Source: Aliiruegeria lutimaris (GTDB taxonomy: Bacteria; Pseudomonadota; Alphaproteobacteria; Rhodobacterales; Rhodobacteraceae). Taken from it: DNA of 64,000 nt. Position 1 is the stretch's first letter; each line of letters begins with the position of its first letter. The DNA is taken from assembly GCF_900099935.1 (NCBI RefSeq), contig NZ_FNEK01000002.1, forward strand, positions 124,001-188,000. Direction: 5' to 3'. Below, in pieces: positions 58,179-64,000 of this stretch. The notes under the pieces were generated by a model that saw only the letters and a list, made by a program, of their open reading frames with translations, did not search any database and had not been told where the DNA came from. The position numbers were made by a program, and so were the translations under genes.

Positions 58179-59066
58179 ATGCGTTTGCTTCCGGCAATCA
58201 TCATCGCGGTAGCGCTCCTGATTGCACCTGTCCTGTGGATCGTGTTGCCAAAGGCGTTCAGCGGTCGTCCCCAGATTCTGGGGCCCGATGCCGACATGCG
58301 CAGCATCGTCATCGCGATCGAGGATATCATCCTCGAGAACATGGACCGGGAGAACACGGTGTTCGAGCTGCAGGACAGTGTCGAGGCGCTCAACGACTCG
58401 ATCCAGAAGCTGAACATGCGGGTGCAGAAACTCGAGGCCGAGCTCGCCCAGGCGATCATGTTCGGCGGCCGCACCAGCTCGGGCCAGGGCGGCAGCCGGG
58501 CGCCCATCGGGGAAATGTCGGCAAGCGATTACACGCAAGTGGTCGAGTGGATCGACCGGACGGCGTTCAACAAGCCGCTGACCGTCGCCTCGCCCCGATT
58601 TCTGAGCGATCTACTGGGACCACCGCGGCAGGTTCTGACCGACGATTGTCAGCCGATGCAGAACCCGGACCTGAATTCCAAACTGCGGGTCGAGCAGGTA
58701 GGACCGATCCGGGTCCAGATGCTGGAGCCCGCCATCGAGTCGCTGCGCCGGGTCTTTGCCGAGGTCGAGAAGGTCGATCCCAAGCTGCATGACATGATCC
58801 AGACCGCCGGTTCGCTCTGCGTGCGTCGGATCCGTGGGTCGACCAGCGTCTCGACCCATTCCTTCGGCTTGTCGGTCGATCTCAAGATCGGCGACAGGCT
58901 GGACGCCTTCACCGATGGTACCACCCAACTGGGCCTGACCATCATGGCTGATTTCTTCCACGAGGAAGGCTGGATCTGGGGCGCGGGGTTCCGGCGCGAG
59001 GACTCCATGCATTTCGAAGTGAGCAAGGAAAAAGTGCTCGAATGGCGCGAAGCCGGTTTATTATAG
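58179..59066 (+). CDS. Membrane-anchored M15-type peptidoglycan peptidase
   Basis: 295 residues. An N-terminal anchor (LLPAIIIAVALLIAPVLWIVL), a coiled coil (about 45-95: VFELQDSVEALNDSIQKLNM and on), then a C-terminal D,D/L,D-peptidase domain of the M15 family. The zinc ligands are visible: His227 and Asp234 in STHSFGLSVDLKIG, and His278 in WGAGFRREDSMHFEV. M15 enzymes cut peptide cross-links or stems in peptidoglycan. Beside a type VI cluster the closest known parallel is TagX of Acinetobacter, a wall peptidase needed for assembly; that role is inferred here. It could also be an unrelated wall enzyme. Confidence 0.82.
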   Translation: MRLLPAIIIAVALLIAPVLWIVLPKAFSGRPQILGPDADMRSIVIAIEDIILENMDRENTVFELQDSVEALNDSIQKLNMRVQKLEAELAQAIMFGGRTSSGQGGSRAPIGEMSASDYTQVVEWIDRTAFNKPLTVASPRFLSDLLGPPRQVLTDDCQPMQNPDLNSKLRVEQVGPIRVQMLEPAIESLRRVFAEVEKVDPKLHDMIQTAGSLCVRRIRGSTSVSTHSFGLSVDLKIGDRLDAFTDGTTQLGLTIMADFFHEEGWIWGAGFRREDSMHFEVSKEKVLEWREAGLL

Positions 59067-59099
59067 GGGCGCAGAGTCCCGCTTGAAATGGAGTCGTTC

Positions 59100-60599
59100 A
59101 TGTCCATTCTGACACGAATCCTGTTCGCAATTGCCCTTGTCGCGCCGCTGCCCGCTCTTGGCGCGGCGGATCGTGTCGCGCTGGTGATCGGCATGGGGAA
59201 GTACGAGCACGTGGAGCCGCTCGACAACCCGGTGCGCGATGCAACCGCCGTGGCCGAAACGCTCGAAGACATCGGCTTCAAAGTGACCGAACTCGTCGAT
59301 GCCCCCCTGCAGACGCTTCTCAAGACGATGGAGGATTTTGCCTTTCGTTCCGAGACCGCCGAGCTTGCCCTGATCTATTTCGCCGGCCACGGCGTTCAGG
59401 TGCAGGGCGAGAATTTCCTGCTGCCGGTCGATGTTCAGCCGCGGTCCAACGACGATCTGAGACGCCAGGCCATTTCGCTAGACAGCCTGCTGGCCGTGGT
59501 CGACCGGGCGCGCAAGATGCGGATCGTCATTCTCGATGCCTGCCGGAACAACCCCTTCGGGGGCGGCATTTCCCTTGCCAGTTCCGAAGAACAGGTGGAC
59601 GCGACCGGCGCACGCGGGCTCGTGATGGCGGGGGGCGGCTTGGCCGCTTCCGCACCGGACCGGGGAACGCTGGTCGCCTATGCCGCCAAGGATGGCAATG
59701 TCGCACTCGACGGCGCCGGTACCAATAGCCCCTTCGCGCGCGCGCTGATCGAGACCCTGCCGCAGCCTGGGCTGGAAATCAGCCTGATGTTCCGGCAGGT
59801 GCGCGACAAGGTTCTGCAAGACACGGGAAACCGGCAGGAGCCCTATTCCTACGGCTCACTTTCGGGCGTTCCCTTCTACCTTGCCGGTCCGGCGGAGGGC
59901 CAGGAGGCATTGCCGGTGGACGACCTCGTTACCGCGTGGTCCTCCCTGCCCAAGGAACGCGAGCCCGAACTGGTCGCCCTTGCCGAAACAGGCGATACCC
60001 GCTCCATGGTCGCTCTCGCCGCGCGCCGGCTCAACCGGGGCGGGGATTTCCGTCCCGCGGATGCGGTGTCCTGGTATTCGCGGGCCGCAGAAGCGGGCGA
60101 TCCGCAAGCGCAGTTCGAACTTGCAAGGCTCTACGAGGAAGGCGTTCTCGTTCAGCCTGATCCCGCCCGTGCCAAGGCGCTCTACATGGCCTCGGCCGAT
60201 CAGGAATATGCCGATGCACTCAACGATGTCGGCTTCTTCTACTTCCACGGCATGCTCGGTTTCGATCCCGATGTATCGAAGGCGATGGAGTATTTCGAGC
60301 GCGCCGCCAACCAGCGCCACCCGAAGGCGCAGCATAATTTCGCTGTTCTGATCGACCGTGGGCAGGTGCCGGGCAAGGGGTCGGAAGATGCCGCGGACTA
60401 TCTCTATGCGGCGCTTCGGGCCGGGGTCACGGAAGTGCTCGTGACACTTCAGCAGAAGCCGGAACTTTTTACGCGGGAAACCCGCGCCGCCCTTCAGCGC
60501 CGCCTCCAGGAGCGTGATTTCTATACCGGCGCCATCGACGGTTCTTTTGGTCCCGGAACGAATCGTGGGCTGCGGCGTGCATATGGTCTGGAGGAGTGA
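59100..60599 (+). CDS. Exported caspase-like protein with Sel1 repeats and peptidoglycan-binding-like C-terminus
   Basis: 499 residues. Signal peptide (ILFAIALVAPLPALGAA), then a C14 caspase-like domain (about 25-260) with His97 in IYFAGHGVQVQ and Cys148 in VILDACRNNPF, the expected catalytic pair. Three or so Sel1-like repeats follow (about 300-440: AVSWYSRAAEAGDPQAQFELARLYEEG, AMEYFERAANQRHPKAQHNFAVL in pieces), and the C-terminus (LQRRLQERDFYTGAIDGSFG) looks like a peptidoglycan-binding-1 repeat. The ATG at 59100 has GGAG six bases upstream. Family proteases often work in regulated proteolysis or cell death; a periplasmic location is unusual and its role is unknown. Confidence 0.78.
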   Translation: MSILTRILFAIALVAPLPALGAADRVALVIGMGKYEHVEPLDNPVRDATAVAETLEDIGFKVTELVDAPLQTLLKTMEDFAFRSETAELALIYFAGHGVQVQGENFLLPVDVQPRSNDDLRRQAISLDSLLAVVDRARKMRIVILDACRNNPFGGGISLASSEEQVDATGARGLVMAGGGLAASAPDRGTLVAYAAKDGNVALDGAGTNSPFARALIETLPQPGLEISLMFRQVRDKVLQDTGNRQEPYSYGSLSGVPFYLAGPAEGQEALPVDDLVTAWSSLPKEREPELVALAETGDTRSMVALAARRLNRGGDFRPADAVSWYSRAAEAGDPQAQFELARLYEEGVLVQPDPARAKALYMASADQEYADALNDVGFFYFHGMLGFDPDVSKAMEYFERAANQRHPKAQHNFAVLIDRGQVPGKGSEDAADYLYAALRAGVTEVLVTLQQKPELFTRETRAALQRRLQERDFYTGAIDGSFGPGTNRGLRRAYGLEE

Positions 60600-60716
60600 C
60601 ACCTTTTTGCCAGTTAGCGGAAAGTGCGGGTTTCGTTGGGTCAATTCCTATTGTTTGGCAGCCAAATTTTGGCAGTCTCGGTACGAAACCCGTGGACGCA
60701 AGCTCCGGAGGCTTAC

Positions 60717-61473
60717 ATGATCTGCACCCTTGGCCGTTACCGGCCGTTTAGACTTAGCCTGGCTCGCCTTCTGCTGGCTCTCCTGCTATCCGCCCTGCCC
60801 GCCATGGCCGTCGCGCAGGATGGGTTCAGCTACGAAGAAAAGGTCAAGGCCTACAAGAAGAACATGACCCTGTTGGGGATTCCCGCCGCGACCGTGGCGC
60901 CCGACGGGTTGGTCTTCGCTTCGCTCGCCTGGACCGACAGGCGCAATGGCTTTGGTAATAATCCCGACGGCTCCGGAGCCTTCGGTTTCGGCATCGGTGT
61001 GGGCGACGACCTGTTCGACCTGCAATTCGCCGCGCATATAACCTCCCTGCAGGATGATTTCGGCGATTCCGGCTTTTTGAGCGTACGCGCCTCCAAGCGG
61101 CTCGATCAGGGCGGTATCCCGACCTATCTCGGCCTTTGGGGGCAGCCGTATCGGGCCCTGGGGCGACGCTGACTCCGAAGACGATGAGCTTTCGCTTTCA
61201 GGCACCCTGACGACCTTCCCGCTGGTGCGTATCGCCGGCGATGTCTACCCGCTCATGCTCACCCTTGGCGCGGGCAACCGGGTGCGGGAGTTCGGCACGG
61301 AATCGGGCGTGTTTGCCGGTGCCGGCATCGGGCTGACCGAGCATTTCGGAACGTCCGTCGCCTATAACGGCGGCAACGTGGACGTTGGCGCCTCGTTCCG
61401 TCTGCCGGGGCTCGAAAGTGTCGGCTTCAATGTCATCCTCTCGGTCAACTGGATCGCTCGCAATGTCTTCTGA
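60717..61473 (+). pseudogene. Probable outer-membrane beta-barrel gene, interrupted by a one-base frameshift
   Basis: The frame opens at an ATG with GGAGG six bases upstream and encodes a signal peptide (LARLLLALLLSALPAMAVAQ) and strand-rich sequence to TYLGLW. At a run of five G (61138-61142) the frame is lost and stops at 61172. The next frame continues the same kind of protein from the same point (GSRIGPWGDADSEDDELSLS, then PLMLTLGAGNRVREFG and GFNVILSVNWIARNVF). Removing one G gives a continuous 251-residue product ending in Phe, as outer-membrane barrels do. It may be a true mutation, a sequencing error or, less likely, programmed shifting. No family recognised. Confidence 0.72.
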
Positions 61474-62257
61474 ACCCGTTTTCGCCGCTCTCCGCCAGCT
61501 GTCTCGCGCCGCTGCCGTGGCTGCCTTCGCGATCGTTGCCTTTGGCGCAACGGCCCAGGAAACACCCACGGAACCTCCGGTAGAACAGCCGGTTGATGTG
61601 CCTGTCGACGTTCCGGTTGATGTGCCGGTCGATGTTCCGGTGGATACGCCGGTAGACGTTCCAACCAATCCAGTTGTCCACAACAACCTGCCGAGAATCC
61701 ACGAGTCGCTTCCTGGCGTGATCCCATCTTTCGGTGTGGACCAGTCGATACTCAGTGAGAGCCAGTCGATCTTCGGCGTGGACCTGTCGAATCGAGTTCT
61801 TCCACTCGATGCGACGCTCGCAGCGAATATCGCGGCCGCGATCACTGCGGCGGAGCCGTTCTGCGATGCCTTACCTAAAAAATATCTGGTAGATTGCATT
61901 GCCGAGCGGCTGGACTGGATTGCCACGACGCTTCCGGCGGGCAAGGCGAATGACGAGGTCCGCAAGGTGCTCGGCGATGCATCGCGCAAGATCGAGAAGG
62001 TCGCCCGGGAAAACCGCGACCGTTCCGAGCCGCGTATTCGGGTCAAGACGCCCGGACCCAACCCTGTTTCGACGAGCCGCCCGCTGATCGCGGTGAAACC
62101 GGAGGCGCAAGCCGCGGCGGTCGCCGAGACGGCGGCAATCCTTGAGGAAGCCAGCGCGCTGCTGTTGCGTTCCTCGTCCCGCTCGCAGGAACACGCGGAG
62201 CAGTACCGGACGATCGCGGCAGCGCTGGACAGCAGCGCGCTTCTGCTGCGTTCCTGA
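61463..62257 (+). CDS. Exported protein of unknown function with PVDV repeats
   Basis: 264 residues. Signal peptide (LSRAAAVAAFAIVAFGATAQ), a linker of PVDV tetrapeptides, a middle domain with two Cys that may form a disulphide (EPFCDALPKKYLVDCIAERLDW), and a helical C-terminus ending in the twice-seen SSALLLRS-like motif (ASALLLRSSS and SSALLLRS). The start at MSSEPVFA overlaps the end of the preceding gene by 11 bases, so translation is probably coupled when that gene is intact. It sits in the envelope block downstream of the type VI cluster. No family recognised. Confidence 0.6.
   Translation: MSSEPVFAALRQLSRAAAVAAFAIVAFGATAQETPTEPPVEQPVDVPVDVPVDVPVDVPVDTPVDVPTNPVVHNNLPRIHESLPGVIPSFGVDQSILSESQSIFGVDLSNRVLPLDATLAANIAAAITAAEPFCDALPKKYLVDCIAERLDWIATTLPAGKANDEVRKVLGDASRKIEKVARENRDRSEPRIRVKTPGPNPVSTSRPLIAVKPEAQAAAVAETAAILEEASALLLRSSSRSQEHAEQYRTIAAALDSSALLLRS
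61589..61660 (+). repeat. Six tandem 12-base units encoding PVDV
   Basis: Six consecutive 12-base units of the form CCGGTTGATGTG encode PVDV five times and PVDT once. The third codon positions vary between units, so the protein repeat is under selection and is not a recent DNA expansion. It is an extended, acidic spacer that could span part of the periplasm. Confidence 0.8.
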
Positions 62258-62269
62258 CCAGTTCGGGCG

Positions 62270-62788
62270 TCAGTTGGCGCCCGAACCGCCGGGCTCCGGC
62301 ACGAGCGGCTTCAATACTGCCGCTGCCGGCATCTCGCAGCCTGCAAGCTGTCCCGCCGAGGTGACGAACTGGTTGGCCGCGGTTTCCACCGCATGTGTGA
62401 CCAGCACCTCCGGGTTCAGTTCGATGGACTGAACACGCTCTCGGAACGCGGTCATCCTGTCATTGACGGTGTCAAGCCGGGCTTCGAAGCTTTCCAGCCG
62501 TGCTGTAACGGCCTGTGCCGCCTCCGAGGTCGCCTGATCCGAGTTTGCCCGGACCTCCGCCAGGTCGGCGCGCAGCGCGGCGATTTCCGTTGTCATGGAC
62601 TGCACATCGTCCCGAAGCGGTTCGACACTGACGATGTTGCGCGCAAAGTTCGTCGCGATGTGATCCACCCGGTCGAGCAGCCTCCAACCCAGGATCAGGC
62701 AGAGCAGAACGAGGATCAGCGTTGCATTGATCAGCGCGATGGCCAGGTCGCGCAGGGCGCGGAGCAGTCGGGAAGATGTATCCGGCAT
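62270..62788 (-). CDS. Small membrane protein with coiled coil
   Basis: 172 residues. One N-terminal helix (LAIALINATLILVLLCLILGW), then a long coiled coil (about 50-130: VEPLRDDVQSMTTEIAALRADLAEVR, ARLESFEARLDTVNDRMTAF in pieces), and a short C-terminal part with a single Cys and a Pro/Gly tail. The start at MPDTSSRL is preceded by weak GAGAG; a few earlier in-frame codons are less likely. It converges on the PVDV-repeat gene with 12 bases between. The plan (anchor plus coiled coil) echoes the M15 protein nearby, but no family is recognised. Confidence 0.65.
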   Translation of the reverse strand: MPDTSSRLLRALRDLAIALINATLILVLLCLILGWRLLDRVDHIATNFARNIVSVEPLRDDVQSMTTEIAALRADLAEVRANSDQATSEAAQAVTARLESFEARLDTVNDRMTAFRERVQSIELNPEVLVTHAVETAANQFVTSAGQLAGCEMPAAAVLKPLVPEPGGSGAN

Positions 62789-62892
62789 GAAACAGGCTCT
62801 CAAAGGAAATTGCCTGGACAAGCTAGCCGCTGTAGCGCCGGATCGGGAGCCGAAAAATGCCGCCCGCCACTGGTTCGCGAAAGCGCGCAGGG

Positions 62893-62997
62893 TTTCGAAA
62901 CTTTCGAAACAATGTGCGCTAGCAAAAAATCTGTACGAAACACCCGCCTCATGTGCGCAAGGGCGCTAGAGATTGTCGCATTTCTTTCATTCGACAA
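62893..62997. promoter_or_regulatory. Palindromes in the divergent region before the sulfolipid gene
   Basis: Two TTTCGAAA palindromes in tandem (62893-62900 and 62902-62909) and an inverted repeat TTGTCG/CGACAA with a 13-base spacer (62973-62978 and 62992-62997) lie in the 283-base gap between divergent genes. Either could be a regulator-binding site for the sqdB-like gene or the coiled-coil gene. Nothing else is evident in the gap. Confidence 0.4.
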
Positions 62998-63071
62998 GAC
63001 TTACGCTCCACATTATGCGATCTGGTCATCTAGGAAAGTTGATCGTCGGCGATGCCGCGAAGGAGTAAGAG

Positions 63072-64000
63072 ATGCGTATTGCGGTTCTTGGGGGAGATGG
63101 TTTCTGTGGCTGGCCGACGTCGCTGCATTTGTCCAATCTCGGTCATGAGGTGCATATCATCGACAACCTGTCGCGCCGCTGGATCGATACCGAGCTTGGC
63201 GTGCAGTCGCTGACGCCCATGGATTCCATCCAGGAGCGCTGCCGGATCTGGAAGCAGGTCTCGGGCAACGAGATCGCGTTCCACCTGCTGGACCTTGCGA
63301 AGGAATACCAGCGGCTCAAGCAATGGCTGGCCGAAATGCGCCCCGATGCGATCATCCATTTCGCCGAGCAGCGCGCCGCGCCCTATTCGATGAAGTCGGA
63401 TCGCCACAAGGTTTACACCGTCGACAACAATGTCAGCGCCACGCATAACCTGCTGACCGCGATGGTGGAAACCGAGATCGACGCGCATCTCGTCCATCTC
63501 GGCACGATGGGCGTTTACGGCTACTCGACCATCGGCGCGCCGATCCCGGAGGGTTACCTGGACGTGTCGGTCGAAACGGATAACGGCGCCAAGGGGATGG
63601 AGATCCTCTATCCGACGCGTCCCGGCTCGGTCTATCACATGACCAAGTCGCTCGATCAGATCCTTTTCCAGTTCTACGCCCAGAATGACGGATTGCGGGT
63701 GACCGACCTGCACCAGGGCATCGTCTGGGGCACCAATACCGACCAGACCGCGCGCCATGAGCAGCTCATCAATCGGTTCGACTATGACGGCGATTACGGA
63801 ACCGTACTCAACCGCTTCCTGATTCAGGCCGCGATCAAGTACCCGCTGACGGTGCATGGCACGGGCGGTCAGACCCGCGCCTTCATCCACATTCAGGACA
63901 CGGTGCGATGCATCGAACTGGCACTTTCGGATGCGCCTGAGCACGGCGACCGGGTGAAGATCTTCAACCAGATGACCGAGACCCACCGCGTGCGCGACTT
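63072..64000 (+). CDS. sqdB: UDP-sulfoquinovose synthase, cut by window edge
   Basis: The first 309 residues are present, in one open frame to the window end. RIAVLGGDGFCGWPTSLHLS is the NAD-binding GxxGxxG of this SDR family, EQRAAPYSMKSDRHKVYTV is diagnostic of SQD1/SqdB, LGTMGVYGYSTIGAPIPEG and YHMTK supply the catalytic Thr/Tyr/Lys set, and QGIVWGTNT follows. The enzyme makes UDP-sulfoquinovose from UDP-glucose and sulfite, the head group of sulfolipid, which alphaproteobacteria make especially under phosphate limitation. AAGGAGTAAGAG gives the ribosome-binding site. Confidence 0.93.
   Translation, partial: MRIAVLGGDGFCGWPTSLHLSNLGHEVHIIDNLSRRWIDTELGVQSLTPMDSIQERCRIWKQVSGNEIAFHLLDLAKEYQRLKQWLAEMRPDAIIHFAEQRAAPYSMKSDRHKVYTVDNNVSATHNLLTAMVETEIDAHLVHLGTMGVYGYSTIGAPIPEGYLDVSVETDNGAKGMEILYPTRPGSVYHMTKSLDQILFQFYAQNDGLRVTDLHQGIVWGTNTDQTARHEQLINRFDYDGDYGTVLNRFLIQAAIKYPLTVHGTGGQTRAFIHIQDTVRCIELALSDAPEHGDRVKIFNQMTETHRVRD

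Noticed and set aside
61138-61142. Programmed ribosomal frameshift site at the G5 run
   Set aside because: The sequence lacks a canonical slippery heptamer and no supporting stem-loop was evident; a mutation or read error is simpler.
1-64000. CRISPR arrays, tRNA or rRNA genes, insertion sequences, prophage
   Set aside because: Looked for by eye on both strands; no regularly spaced direct repeats, tRNA-like folds with conserved loops, transposase or phage genes were found.

Overview
The window looks like chromosomal DNA of an alphaproteobacterium of the Rhodobacterales/Roseobacter type. The base composition is GC-rich. The N-terminal zinc-ribbon extension of the cut DNA polymerase IV gene, the recurring ATATCCC..CGCCGGAGGCA intergenic palindromes, the CbiG-CobJ fusion, the His-tailed CbiX and the UDP-sulfoquinovose synthase gene all fit that group. 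This placement is inferred from gene content; no database search was made. I saw no tRNA, rRNA, insertion sequence, prophage or CRISPR array.

Layout. (1) 1-126: start of dinB, cut by the left edge. (2) 209-10651: a polyamine locus. A leftward unit holds a gamma-glutamylputrescine synthetase-like protein, a class III aminotransferase and a FAD oxidoreductase, with a GntR/FadR regulator upstream. A rightward unit is potFGHI-like with a second FAD oxidoreductase. Two matching ATTTGATCAAAT-type palindromes flank the regulator gene and probably tie both units to it. (3) 10786-18259: an inositol monophosphatase-family protein, a MarR/membrane-fusion/RND efflux unit, and a UxaA-family sugar-acid dehydratase. 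(4) 18549-19145: an orphan HExxH metallopeptidase-like protein without a signal peptide. (5) 19197-23490: a K-M-L-Q-O type ECF metal transporter under a clear cobalamin riboswitch, with an RcnR/CsoR-type regulator gene at its distal end. (6) 23780-25306: an orphan TadG-like protein. (7) 25589-31837: a tightly overlapping corrin operon (cbiX, cobH, cobL, cobI, cbiG-cobJ fusion, cobM) with a structured leader. Regions 5 and 7 together supply cobalt and build the corrin ring.

(8) 32105-55191: a complete-looking type VI secretion operon, tssA-tssB-tssC-hcp-tagJ-tssE-tssF-tssG-clpV-vgrG-(unknown)-tagH-tssK-tssL-tssM-tagF-pppA, all on the plus strand. No tssJ lipoprotein gene and no PAAR gene are visible. 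TssL carries a C-terminal OmpA peptidoglycan-binding domain. Strong hairpins bracket hcp and precede vgrG. (9) 55206-62788: an envelope block beside it. It holds the PpkA kinase with a periplasmic DUF4384-like region, an OmpA-family protein, a membrane-anchored M15 peptidase, a caspase-like/Sel1/peptidoglycan-binding-like protein, a frameshifted probable outer-membrane barrel, a PVDV-repeat exported protein and a coiled-coil membrane protein. PpkA, PppA, TagH and TagF form the threonine-phosphorylation switch of the secretion system. The rest of the block is the best candidate in the window for an undescribed accessory system. (10) 63072-64000: a UDP-sulfoquinovose synthase gene cut by the right edge.
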